Shown in pieces: positions 35,229 to 46,500 of a stretch of 64,000 nt of DNA. The position numbers and the translations under genes are program-made. Below the pieces are notes generated by a model. That model made no database searches. It was not told where the DNA came from and worked only from the letters and a program-made list of their open reading frames with translations. This stretch comes from Carya illinoinensis (lineage: Eukaryota > Streptophyta > Magnoliopsida > Fagales > Juglandaceae), in contig NC_056765.1 in the NCBI RefSeq assembly GCF_018687715.1, positions 15,620,501 through 15,684,500 on the forward strand, read 5' to 3'. Numbering within the stretch: position 1 is the first letter of the stretch; each line of letters starts with the position of its first letter.

Positions 35229-35329
35229 GTATGGATTTATTTAATTTTAAGTTGGATTTAATTTTTGGTATTTTTTTTTTGGTTTCTCCTTTGCTTTTTG
35301 GATTTCATGGGTTAATGTGCCTGGTTCAG
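35229..35329 (+). other. Probable spliceosomal intron between gag and protease (101 bp)
   Basis: Donor ACAG|GTATGG, a T-rich stretch with a run of ten T at about 35271-35280, and acceptor GGTTCAG|GAAG. The intron is AT-rich with a pyrimidine tract, like plant introns. The length (101) is not a multiple of three; removing it puts the gag frame (phase 1 at 35228) exactly in phase with the protease frame, so that VITG is followed by RVRLYEFYACTLFDSG, the normal Tekay-type run into the protease. Confidence 0.65.
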
Positions 35330-35833
35330 GAAGAGTTCGTTTGTATGAGTTTTATGCTTGCACTTTGTTTGATTCCGGTGCGTCACAGTCCTTTGTATCT
35401 TCCGCTTTTTCTCGGGTGTGTAATTTGGTCACGGAACCGTTGCCAAAATCTATGGTAGTGGCTCTACCCGATGGTGAAATGGTGTGGTGTTCCAAGGTTG
35501 CTTTGGGATGCCCGTTAAATTTTGAAGGAAGGTTCTTGGATGCTGATTTGGTGGTGTTTAAGCTGTTGTATTTTGATATCATCCTCGGGATGGATTGGCT
35601 ATACCGATATTCTGCGAGTATTAATTGCAGAAGTCGGGTAATTACCTTTCAGCTTCCAGATGGTGATTGTCTGGAATTTGCAGGGAGTAACTTAAAAGAA
35701 AAGCCGGTAATTATATCGGCAATTCAAGCAAAAAGGGAGATTGCATGGGGAGCGGATGCATTCTTGGTTCAGATGGTGTCCACGCTGTCTGAGGATAAGT
35801 CTTTGGTAGACATTCCAGTTGTGGAAGAATTCC
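35330..35833 (+). pseudogene. Tekay-type protease and linker
   Basis: The retropepsin motif LFDSGASQSFV is near 35367 and the partner segment FDIILGMDWLYRYSASINCRS near 35575-35632. The frame continues to [10 protein letters not shown]; at about 35833 a single missing base shifts the frame (EEFP then MCLWMTC instead of the family's [12 protein letters not shown], which resumes in another frame from 35838). Confidence 0.88.
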
Positions 35834-36959
35834 CGATGTGTTTGTGGATGACTTGCTCGGACTGCCCCCTATGCGGGAAATGGAATTTGTTATAGACTTG
35901 GAACCTGGAGCGGCTCCTGTGCATAAAGCTCCTTATCGCATGGCACCAGCAGAATTAAAAGAGTTGAAGACTCAGTTGCAAAAGCTGGTAGAGAAGGGAT
36001 TTATTCAGCCTAGTACTTCACCGTGGGGTGCACCAGTTTTGTTTGTTAAAAAGAAAGATTGAACCCTCCGTATGTGCATAGATTATCGGGAATTGAATAA
36101 GGTGACCATCAAAAATAAATATTCTCTCCCGCGGATAGATGATTTATTTGATCAGCTTCAAGGAGCAGCCGTGTTCTCTAAAATTGATCTGAGGTCGGGA
36201 TACTGCCAGCTGAGGATCAGAGACAAGGATGTGCCTGAAACTGCCTTCAGGTCGAGGTATGGGCATTATGAATTTAAGGTGATGCCGTTTGGGTTAGCTA
36301 ATGCCCCTGCTGCTTTCATGGATTTAATGAATCGAATATTTCGACCTTATCTGGATTCCTTTGTGGTAGTATTCATTGATGATATTCTGATTTATTCCCG
36401 AGATGTTGAAGAGTATGTGTATCATCTTCGTCTGGTACTTGGGAAATTGAGAGAACACCAGTTGTACGCCAAGCTCAGCAAGTGTGAATTCTGGTTGGAA
36501 GAAGTTAAATTTCTTGGGCATGTGATTTCCCGCGACGGAGTGGCTGTTGATCCTAGTAAGGTAGAAGCCATTTTGTCATGGCAGTGCCCGACTACAGTGC
36601 GCGAGATCTGGAGTTTCTTGGGGCTCGCCGGATACTACCGAAGATTTGTGGAGGGATTTGCTCGCCTATCCGGACCTCTCACAGCTTTGACTCGGAAGAA
36701 TATAGAATTTGTTTGGTTAGATAAGTGTGAGAGAAGCTTCCAAGAATTAAAGAACAGGTTGACGATGGCACCAGTGTTAGCGCTCCCAAAACCGCATAAG
36801 CCATTTGTAGTCTTCAGTGATGCGTCTAAGTTTGGTTTGGGTTGTGTCCTTATGCAGGAAGGACGGGTTGTTGCCTATGCATCTCGTCAGCTAAAGGACC
36901 ATAAGAAGAATTATCCGACGCACGATTTAGAATTGGCTGCGATTGTTTTTGCTCTAAAG
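35834..36959 (+). pseudogene. Tekay-type RT and partial RNase H
   Basis: From 35838: [34 protein letters not shown], the usual RT lead-in. A TGA at 36061 stands where Gly is expected ([17 protein letters not shown]). RT blocks follow: [31 protein letters not shown], and the active site [10 protein letters not shown] near 36370. RNase H starts with [17 protein letters not shown] near 36808, then [28 protein letters not shown], where the element ends at 36959. Confidence 0.92.
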
Positions 36960-36999
36960 GACCACGATTTAGAATTATCCGTGCGAGATTAGACAATAT

Positions 37000-38390
37000 T
37001 CTGGTGAATGTGCAATTTCTAAATGAGTTTGAGGGAGCTGTTTTTGCAGTGGATAAACCGGGAAGAAATGTTGGCATGTCAAAAGTCACGGATAAAATGG
37101 CTTTTAAAGGGGATTCCAACTCAGTTTTTTCATGTTGCTTTATGAGTTAAACATTCAAAGAATAAAGTTGGAAAAATGTTGTTGGAAGATGGTAGAGTGC
37201 TGGACGATAGTGATTAGATTCATACGGAAGCAGTAAACTATTTTCAGCAGATGTTTACATGTTCTAGTGTTAATACAGAGGGTCCGGAAATGGAATTATT
37301 GCATCTGGTTGTAATAGCAACAGAAAATATAGAACTGTGTAAACAACCATCTGTTGAAGAAGTGCAGAAGGCTCTAAAGTCTATTCCGATAGACAGCAGT
37401 CCGGGTCCGGATGCTTACTCGGCTTCTTTCTTTTCTCTGGCTTGGGATATTGTGAAAGAGGACCTTGTGGAGATGGCAAAGGAATTTTTTGCAGGGCAAC
37501 CTTTTTCAAAATCTTTTGGAGCAACACAATTGGTTTTACTACCTAAGGTGGAGGAGCCTGTTGGTTTTGGGCAATTTAGGCCAATTAGTCTTTTTCTGTG
37601 ATGTATAAGATCATGACAAAGATTATGGTATATCGTTTGGCTCCGGTACTTGGTAAAATTATTTCAAAGGAGCAAGCGGAGTTTATTCTAGGAAGAAGTA
37701 TTTTTGACAATATGGCTTTGGCACAGGAGTTGGTACAAGGAATAAATCGAAAGGTTCGAGGTGGGAATGTGATGTTGAAGATTGATATGGCAAAGGCGCA
37801 TGATCGTGTTAACTGGAAATTCCTTATGGATTTTTTACATCTTTTGGGTTTTTCTGAGAATTGGAGGAATTTAGTATATAATGCTATTTCTTCTCCTTGT
37901 TACTCGATTATGTTGAATGGTGGCTCTAAAGGTTTCTTTCAGGCATCGCGAGGAATAAGGCAAGGTGATCCACTATCACCATATTTGTTTATTTTGTCTC
38001 AGGAAATTCTTTCGCGCATGGTGAATCAACAATTCAGGATGGGTCGAATCAAGTGTTATCATTCAGGTGGCGGAACACTAATTTCGCATCTTTTGTATGC
38101 GGATGATGTTTTGGTTTTTACCAATGGAGGTAAGGTTGCTATTAGAAGGATTATGGAAATTTTACATCGGTATGAAGAGATGTCGAGGCAATTGACGAGT
38201 CCTACTAAATCAACGATTTATTTTTCTAATTCTATTGGTTTGGATCGTAAAAGGGATATAAAGAGGTTATCGGATTTTGTAGAGGGGAGTTGGCCTTGTG
38301 GTTATCTTGGTATTCCTTTGTATATGGGTCGGCTCAAAATTAATTTATTTGATGGTTTCTTGTCGAAGATTCAGAAAAAATTGGTGGGCT
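37000..38390 (+). pseudogene. LINE ORF2: RT domain (broken)
   Basis: The lead-in can be read across frames (LFLQWINREEMLACQKSRIKW near 37035-37100). From 37251 comes IPIDSSPGPDAYSASFF, then LVLLPKV, FRPISLF; a frameshift and a stop near 37600 precede KIMTKIMVYRLAPVLGKIISKEQAEFILGRSIFDN. The catalytic region has KIDMAKAHDRVNW (the first Asp, in place of the usual KAYDRV), RQGDPLSPYLF and the active-site LLYADDVLVF at about 38090. A TAG at 38390 ends the frame. Reverse transcriptase of a target-primed retrotransposon, inactive by lesions. Confidence 0.92.
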
Positions 38391-40184
38391 AGAAAAGAAA
38401 GCTTTTATCATTTGGGGGAATTATTATTCTACTAAAACATGTACTAAATAGCATTCCAATTCATATGCTTTCGGTTTTAAAAATTCCAAAAGGAATTTAT
38501 GACAGGATAAGAAGCATTTTCTCTGATTTTCTTTGGGGTTCCTCTTCGGAGATTAGAAAAAGAAAATGGGTGTCGTGGAATGTGATTTGTAAGCCTGTGG
38601 AAGAAGGGGGGCTTGGTGTTAGAGACTTGATGGAGGTGCAGGAATCTTTATTTATGAAATTTGGTTGGAAATTGTTGAAGGGAGATTCTCTTTGGGCTGA
38701 ATTTTTTAAGAAGAAATATATTGGCCAAGATCATGTATATAAGGCTATTCAAGTGCAAAAGGGGACAAGGTTTTGGAAAGGTGTAGCAGAATTAATGCCG
38801 AGAGTTATTAAAAATTCGAAATGGTTGGTGGGTAATGGGAATGTGAATTTTTGGATGGATAATTGGGTTGGTTGTGGGCCTCTTCATGATTTTTGTCCAG
38901 TAATAGGGAATATTGGCCTTAAAGTTACAGAGGTCTTTGATAACCGGGGTCCAAAGCTTGAGGTTATTGGTGATCTGGTTCCGGATGAAGTGATGCAATT
39001 AATTAAAGAAGCTGGAATAAAGTTGAAGCCAAATAATTTGGATGTGTTGATATGGAAGCATACGGTGGAGGGGAAATTTACAATGAAATCAGCCTGGGAG
39101 TTATCTAGAGAAAAGGGACAAATCTATGAATGGAAGAAGTGGTTATGGCAGCCTAATGTTCAGAAAAAAATGTCTTTTTTCTGCTGGAGGGCTAAAAGAG
39201 GGGCTGTGCCGACGGATGAAAGAGTGCAATGGATGAATATTCCTTTAGTGTCTAAATGTCAGTTTTGTGTTATTCCAGATGTAGAATCTTTGAATCATGT
39301 TTTATGTGCAGGGCCGGAAGTTCAAAAGGTATGGAGATACTTTGCAGAAATTTATAATGTTCGGCTGCCTCATATCAGAAACTGGAAGGGTATGATGTTG
39401 TATTGGTGGCAGAAAGCAAAGAAAAACACACAAGTGGGCTGGCTGCGAGGAGTCATTCCTATTATGATCTCATGGGCTTTATGGAAGTCTAGATGTTTAT
39501 CGCGTATAGAAGGAGTTTCGTTCAGCATTGACGTTATCATTCGGCAAGTGAAATGGTTCCTACAAGAAGCCTGCTGCTCGGTACAAAGCTTTTATAAAAT
39601 AAAAACAGGGTTATGAAATTATGCAAAGGTTGAACTTACCAATCATTCCAACACGTAACAAGCAACTAAAGTATATCAAATGAAAGATGCCAGAGGTCGG
39701 AACTGTGAAGCTGAATGTAGATGGGGGTGCTCGAAATAATCCGGGAGAGGCAAGTGGAGGAGGTATTATTCGGGATTCTTCGAATAGATGCATTGCTGGT
39801 TTTGCTCATAATTATGGTATTGCTTCGAATACGGTTACTGAATGTCGAGCATTACTTGATGGTTTGCGACTTTGTAAACAATTAAAGTTTCAGAATGTGT
39901 TAGTAGAATCTGATTCTTTGGTTGTTATGGATTGGGTTACATTTGGAGTTTGTAGACTATGGCTTTTATGGGAGTATTGGGATGAGATTCAGGGGATTTC
40001 TAGGGAGATAAGTGCGAGGTTTCGGCATATTTTCTGGGAAGTGAATATGGTAGTGGATTTTTTGGCAAAAGAGGGCGTACAGGGTGTGGTGTGTGATTTT
40101 TTGGGTTTGGATTTCGAGAAGAGTCGTCTTAGAGGCTTGATCCGCATGGATCGGTTGGGGATGGTTTCTATTAGAGAGATGTAA
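38391..40184 (+). pseudogene. LINE ORF2: C-terminal zinc region and RNase H (broken)
   Basis: 38465-39616 is an open stretch of 383 codons with the connection domain (SDFLWGSSSEIRKRKWVSW, KPVEEGGLGVRDL) and the zf-RVT reverse-transcriptase zinc-binding segment (FCWRAKRGAVPTDERVQW, CQFC, ESLNHVLCAG). After a frame break around 39617, 39687-40184 encodes a type-I RNase H: LNVDGGARNNPGEASGGGIIRD with the first Asp, TECRALLDGL with Glu, and ESDSLVV with the second Asp. RNase H at the C-terminus is typical of plant L1 elements. Confidence 0.9.
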
Positions 40185-40317
40185 TTTTTTGGTACTTTTG
40201 GTTCTTTGAGTTTGTTTTTTTGGTATTCCCCTGCCGTAAGTAAGAGTTTTTTTAATAAACTTGGGACAGGGCTACTAGGTGGGTGGCTACTGGCTCTTCG
40301 ATTAAAAAAAAAAAAAA

Positions 40318-40985
40318 TCCTTGCAAATACTCTGTAAATCCCTGGAATTGATATCTGGTATTTTCAACGAAAATTTTAAAATTGTTGCAAATAGTATTTT
40401 ACTGCGTAATAGGGACACTGAAATAGGACCAAAAGCATTGCAAATAGAGAAAAAAGTGTTGCAAATGTGATCACTCAAGTATGGAAAATCGTTGTTAAAG
40501 TATAATTGCAACATTTAAAAGCGCTGCAATTATTATAAAATCGCTGCAATTGAACTGATCAATTCCAGCGATTTTCTTAAAAATTGTTGCAAATAATTTT
40601 TTCCAGTGCAATATAAATACTGAAAATAAAACCAAAAGTGCTGCAAAAATGAAAAAAACTGTTGCAAATGTGGTTATGGTTGTATGGAAAATCGTTGTTA
40701 AAGTGTAATTGCAACATTTAGAATCTCTACAATTACTATAAAATCGCTGGAATTGAGTTAATCAATTCCAGCGATTTAATTAAAACTTGTTGCAAATACT
40801 TTTTTGCAGCGTAACAGAAATGCTGAAAATAAAACCAAAAGCACTGCAAAAAAAGAAAAATTTTGCAAATATGGTCATAGCTATATGTAAAATTATTGTT
40901 AAAATGTAATTGGAACATTTAGAATCGTTGCAAAAGCTATGTAAATCGCTGCAATTGAATTTTTGGTGCATTCTTTTTTCGTTGT
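40318..40985. repeat. ~200-bp tandem repeat with internal hairpins (about 3.3 copies)
   Basis: Landmarks recur at a steady interval: GTTGTTAAA at 40491, 40694 and (ATTGTTAAA) 40895, each followed by a GTATAATTGCAACATTTA-like word. Copies one and two also carry an imperfect inverted repeat, ATCGCTGCAATTGA facing TCAATTCCAGCGAT (about 40542-40575 and 40742-40776). The copies differ by 10-20 percent by eye. Interpreted as the subterminal region of a CACTA-type element. Confidence 0.75.
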
Positions 40986-43231
40986 CGCCAGAGATGTTGG
41001 TTATATATATATGTCATTTTCGCACTTGATTTGAAATATATTATTTATCTTATTAATGCTTTTTTTATCCTGTTCATGTTAATCACTAAATAATTATTTA
41101 ATCAATTTATTAAATAATCACTAAATAATTAACATTAATTCATCATTCATTATTGAACACTTTTCAATCATAATCCAGATTATAATAATCACCACAAGTT
41201 TTCACCTACATGAAACGATCACACATAAACCTATGATTCTTTCAATTCCATTGCTATATAACACTTATAGTGTTTATCTAACACCCAATTTAGAAATGGG
41301 AAACATAAAGAAAATTTCTCAAACTTTCATTATAAATCAAATCTTTGAGCACCTTTTCATCTAATATAATAAATCAAACGCATTCATTCATCTAAACCCA
41401 GTGGAAAATTCACATTAATGTAGTTATGGGCTATATACATTGGGGTGGACCAATTTGAATCCAAAACCTACAACTTACAAATTACTAAATATATAGAACA
41501 CATTTCTTGCTTCTAAACATTAATTAAAAATGTCTACATTCATTCAAATTGTTCAACTGTCCTGCTTCTCTATGGACTAAAATTATATCATGTCATCTAT
41601 AACAATGTTCACATGGGCATTGTGGTTTGGATAGAATAGCTTCAACATGTCTGCATCATGTGGAGGGGGGGAGGGATTGATTGTTCAGTATTTTTGATAT
41701 TTCAATCTCTCTAACTCCAATTTGTCAATGAATAAAGAGAGCTGTTACGTAAACCCTACGATTAGTTTAATAGAGCACACATTGGCATGAACAAGAAAAT
41801 AATACTCAAATTTGAAAACTAACTTTAATGTTCCTTCATCATCGCCAATTGCCAAAATGGAAAACATAAAGTTAGGCTGAAAACAGTCATATCTTACAGT
41901 CATTTAAGCAAAACACTCACCAGAAGGAAACTAGCACTTTTAGCAAAGCTGCTTGTAAAGAAATAGACTGTAAAGATGTTTGAAAGAATTCTTTCGTTCT
42001 ATATATTTTACTGTATAGCTATACATATTTAAATTTAAATTTAAATTTTGTTGATCTTCAGCAGTGATTTCATTTGAAATCAGTTGATCTTCTACACTGC
42101 TGAACCCAAAACAGTGGAGCAAATACATTAAGCTTATATCATAAAAGAACGCATGTGAAGACGTCATCAACAGGAAACAAGCTATATTAGTTTTAGCATT
42201 ATGCATGATTTTGTTTTCTGGTTAATGTATGTGTTTTCAACCCTAACATGGCTGTGATTTTAATGACTTTTGTGTATTTGTAATGATCAACATGTTCTGT
42301 CAGTTTTTCTTATTATATTGTTTTCCATCAACATGTAATGAGTACTCTACCTAGGTGTCTCTCATGTATACTACTTGTGTATAGCGGTTGCACCATTGCA
42401 CTTATTAATAAAATCTTCTTACTTAAAAAATAAATAAAAGGAAACTCAGTAACAGAATATATTTAGAGAAGTTCTTTTTAGTGACGAACAGTACTGTCTT
42501 GAGGCGATTGGAAATTGGACCAGTTTATCATGTTTGAGATGAGATTCTATGTCTTCTCCCTCTAATTCTAAAATGTGTATAGAGAAGTTTTGGAAACTTA
42601 TTTAAATCAATAGAGTACAGAACTTAGTTACAAACAAAACAAAGGAAAAAGGTTAAACCACACTATACCTTCCACATCAGGTTCTTTGGATGAGTAACTG
42701 ATGGTTAGCAAAATGAGGAGTACTTGATGTCTGATGTAGCCAAATTCATGAAAGGATCAGATGAAGTCATGACTTCCTATGATAACAAACCAGTACTAAA
42801 AACCATGAGAATGAAAGTAGTTACAGATTCTGAAACCAGAGCTAACAAACTATGAATTCCCTGTTGTGAGATAAAAAGGAGCCTATGAAAGTGAATAACA
42901 CATATTTTGTATGTGTCATTCACCAATGCAAAAAAGGCGACCCAAGGACTAAATCAAGTTCACCTTAGTAAGAAAATATTCGACAGAACCCATAAAGTTT
43001 GACGCAAAACCAATCAGTTAGAACCAGAAATTACATTTCAAAGGAAAACCAAAATCGATTATGCTAGAGGAGGACTTACAGGAGGTGAGGTGATAAGCAA
43101 ACCCATACTTGGGATTTGGCATTTTAGTAAGCCTCTAGCAATCACCACCTGCTCGACCATCCTGACAGCTCCCATAAAAAAACTTGCTAGCAACAAACCC
43201 CTCAAAAACTGACTTCTCCCATATTATCAAG
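40986..43231. other. AT-rich interior, no gene recognised; LINE tail inside
   Basis: No conserved frame is visible on either strand apart from the short LINE 3' end near 42330. Splice-like GTGAGT or GTAAGT words next to short open stretches on the minus strand (about 41925 and 43080) may mark exons of captured genes, but their translations (for example MGAVRMVEQVVIARG near 43172) match nothing I recognise. Confidence 0.35.
42325..42437 (+). mobile_element. 3' end of an L1-type LINE (short remnant)
   Basis: TCATGTATACTACTTGTGTA then GGTTGCACC, TTATTAATAAAATCTTCTTACTT and an A-rich tail AAAAAATAAATAAAA have the order seen at plant L1 3' ends (GTGTACTTGGGCTGCGCC...TTTTTAATAAAACTTCTTATTACTT-A(n)). 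Only the tail of the element is present, so 5'-truncated or a LINE-derived short copy. Confidence 0.6.
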
Positions 43232-43484
43232 TGTTAAGTTTCAGATGAAATCAAGATCGTGAACTCGAGACAAGAGAGAAAACTTGAAACTGAGATTTGT
43301 ATTGACTGAATTAAATGATTACAAAATGAAACTCTATTTATATATGTGCAAAAAGAAAGTAAAATGACTAACTAACTAACTAACTAACTAACTCTTCTTC
43401 CTCTTTTAATTTAACACGTGCTACTGCTGCTGCTGCTTTAGACTTCAATTCCATTTGTTCAATCTTGGATGCTATACTCCAACA
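43232..43484 (-). repeat. copia-1 3' LTR
   Basis: On the minus strand TGTTGGAGTATAGC...CTTAACA, 253 bp, directly after the polypurine tract. Contains a TATA-like TATATAAATAGAG (about 43333-43345) and a (TTAG)n microsatellite (43367-43393). The left end is set by the TG...CA rule and by the matching TGTT/AACA ends. Confidence 0.75.
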
Positions 43485-43584
43485 CCCCCCCTCAAGATGA
43501 ACATGGATATTAATGATGTTCATCTTGCGTAATGTGTGATGAAAAAGTAGAGAACCAAGGGGTTTTGTCAATATGTCTGCCAGC

Positions 43585-46500
43585 TACAATCTTGATGGAA
43601 TATGAAATAGCTTGATGACTTTTTGCTGCAATTTTTCTCTGATAAGGTGACAATCGATTTCTATGTGCTTTGTCCTCTCATGCTGAACAGGATTTGTTGC
43701 TATGGATAAGGCTGCCTTGCTATCTGTATAGAGCATTGTTGATTGAGAATGATTAATTCCCAAATCTTGCAAGGCATAAATAAGCCATTGAATCTCACAG
43801 GTGATTGATGCAATGGCCCGATACTCTGCCTCTGCAGATGACCTGCTTATTGTTGCCTATTTCTTGCTTTTCCATGAAACCAGTGAGTTGCCTAAAAAAA
43901 TAGCAAACCCTGTGACACTTTTTCGAGTGTCAATACACCCTGCCCAGTCACTGTCTGAAAAGGCTTTTAGTTGCAAGTCTGATGATGAGGGAAAAAATAA
44001 TCCTTGTCCTGGTGTTGCTTTCAAATATCTAAGAACTCTAGTGGCTGCCTGATAATGACTGATTGCTGGCTTGGAAAGGAACTGACTTAAGACTTGAACT
44101 GAATAGGTAAGATCAGGTCTGGTGAGAGTTAAATATAACAATCTTCCAATCATTCTTCTGTAAGCTGATGGATCATCATACAAGACAGAATCTGTTGCAG
44201 TGAGCTTTAGATTGGATTCCATTGGGAATGTAGCAGGCTTGGCAGCAAGCATGCCAGTATCTTGAAGTATATCAAGAGCATATTTCCTTTGGCAAATTGA
44301 GATTCCATTCTTGGACCTTGCCACCTCCAAGCCAAGGAAATATTTGAGTTCTCCCAAGTCTTTAATTGTGAACTGGTGATGTAAGAAATCTTTGAGTAGT
44401 TGAATTTCAATCAAACTGTCACTAGCCAGTAAGACATCATCCACATAGACCAGTATAGCTAGGAAGGATGATTCAGATTTCTTGATGAACAAAGAAGAAT
44501 CTGAAGTACCTTGAACAAAACCATATTGAAGCAAAGCCTTGGACAATTTTTCAAATAATTGTCTACTAGCTTGTTTTAAGCCATAAAGACTTTTTAGAAG
44601 TTTGCAAACTTTGTTTTCTCCCTTTTGAGCCATACCAGGAGGTAATTCCATATAAACCTCCTCATATAAGTCACCATGTAAAAAAGCATTATTTACATCT
44701 AGTTGGTGAAGATGCCAATTTTTAATGGCAGCTATGGCTAGGATTAATCGAATGAAAGTAATCTTTGCTACTGGAGAAAAAGTGTCAAAAAAATCCAATC
44801 CCTCTTGTTGATTGTAGCCTTTAGCAACCAATCTAGCCTTGTGTCTCTCTATAGTGCCATCTGCTTTATATTTAATTCGAAAAACCCGCTTGCAGCCTAT
44901 GGTCTGTTTATTTTTAGGAAGAGTAACAAGTTCCCAAGTCTTATTTAACTCTAAGGCATTTATTTCTTTTTGCATAGCAGCTTGCCATTCAGGTATTTGG
45001 ACAGCTTGTTTAAAGGTTTTGGGTTCTTGAGAAGCAGAAATTGAGGCTAGGAATGCTTTATGAGATGAAGACAGTCTAGTTGTGGATATAAACTCAGAGA
45101 TAGGGTAGAGAATACCTTTGTTAGAAGAACAAGCAGCATGAGGAGATGAGGAGTTTGCTTGTACAACATTTTGGACAGAACCACAAAAATAATCCTGCAA
45201 GTAGATAGGTGTTTGTTTCATTCTTGAAGATTTTCTGAGCTGCTGAGAGTGATCAATGTTGTGAGAATATTGACCATTGAAAGATTCAGTATTGAGAGTT
45301 GGGTCAATATTGAGAGTTGATTCAATATTGAGAGTTGGTTCAATATTGAGAGTTGATTCAGTATGCAGCATAGGATTCTGACTATTTGGTACAGTCAGTG
45401 TTTCTGTGCTTTCCATTTGTTGAATTGTGGGATTTGATGTATTTGAAAATGGATTTGAGGGAGTATTAGGAAAAAGGGAAGAAAAATCTGAAACAGAAGT
45501 ATTTGGTGGAAATAGAAAAGAATGAGCCTCGGAATTAGATGGTAAGGCTTTAGAAGGAAAATGACTTTCATGGAATATGATATTCCTTGAAATGAATGTT
45601 CTGTTTGTGTTTAGATCTAGCAATTTGTATCCTTTGATATCAGAAGGATATCCTAAGAATAAGCATTTTAAAGCCCTTGAATCAAATTTATGCCTGTGAT
45701 TTGAAAGAGTTGATGCAAAGCAAAGATATCCGAATACTTTTAAATGGGAAAGATTAGGAGCTTTATTGAAGACCATTTCAAAAGGTGTTTTATTTCTAAG
45801 GAGAGGAGTAGGGATTCTATTTATGATGTGTGCTACTGTCAACACACAATCACTCCAAAAAGTTAGAGGGAGATTTGCTTGGAACATTAGAGCTCGAGCA
45901 GTGTTTAGTAGGTGTTGATGCTTCCTCTCCACAACACCATTTTGTTGTGGAGTTTCTACACAGCTCTTTTGATGTAATATACCTTTATCATGATAGAATT
46001 GAGGAATAAGAAATTCAGACCCATTGTCTGATCTGAGAACTTTGATAGAAACATTAAATTGTGTTTCTACCATTGTACAAAATGTTTTTAAGATGGAAGG
46101 AACTTCAGACTTAGCTTTGAGCATATATACCCAAACACATCGTGTGTAATCATCAACTATTGTAAGGAAAAATCTGAAGCCAGGATAAGATACAACACCA
46201 AAGGGACCCCAGATGTCACAATGTATCAAATCAAAAATTTTATTTGAATGTGTCTGAGAAACAGGGAAAGAGAGCTTTCTTTGCTTTGCAAAATGACATG
46301 TATCACAAACATTATTCGAATCAAGAGATATAGAAGGTTCTAATTGTCTAAGAAAAGGTAATCTAGAGATAGAAACATGTCCTAATCTGTTATGCCAGAT
46401 ATCTAAAAGTTGTTGGGTAATAGCTGAAGCAAATGGTAGAGAATGAAACTTATTCTTGGTGCAGGTAGTAACTTGTTTGAAGTGGTAAAGTCCATGTTTT

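Larger units (their letters stand above)
31697..36959 (+). mobile_element. Tekay/Del-type Ty3 chromovirus, 3'-truncated
   Basis: 5' LTR (31697-33739), tRNA-Met-type primer site, gag with CCHC knuckle, protease, RT and the first half of RNase H are present in order. RT text such as [36 protein letters not shown] is typical of the Tekay/Del lineage, and the 2-kb LTRs fit. Sequence stops at 36959 inside RNase H, where LINE sequence begins; integrase, chromodomain and 3' LTR are missing from the window. The base pairs preceding the LTR are AATAC, but no second copy was found. The lesions noted in pol (one frameshift, one TGA) and the truncation make it non-autonomous. Confidence 0.93.
36960..40317 (+). 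mobile_element. 5'-truncated L1-type LINE
   Basis: Contains the later part of ORF2 (RT, zf-RVT, RNase H) and a 3' UTR ending in A(14) at 40304-40317. ORF1 and the endonuclease domain are absent, the common result of incomplete reverse transcription. The plant L1 type with a C-terminal RNase H is recognised. The left border is approximate (36960-36985): ACGATTTAGAATT occurs in the Tekay RNase H at 36921 and again at the junction at 36964. The right flank is not Tekay sequence, and no target duplication was found. Confidence 0.9.

Noticed and set aside
40318..40985. CRISPR-like array
   Set aside because: Repeat units are ~200 bp, diverged and contiguous, without short direct repeats and unique spacers; the genome is eukaryotic.
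43172..43232. Minus-strand exon-like stretch (MGAVRMVEQ...) next to GTAAGT
   Set aside because: Short, with no recognisable family; kept only as a remark in the spacer entry.
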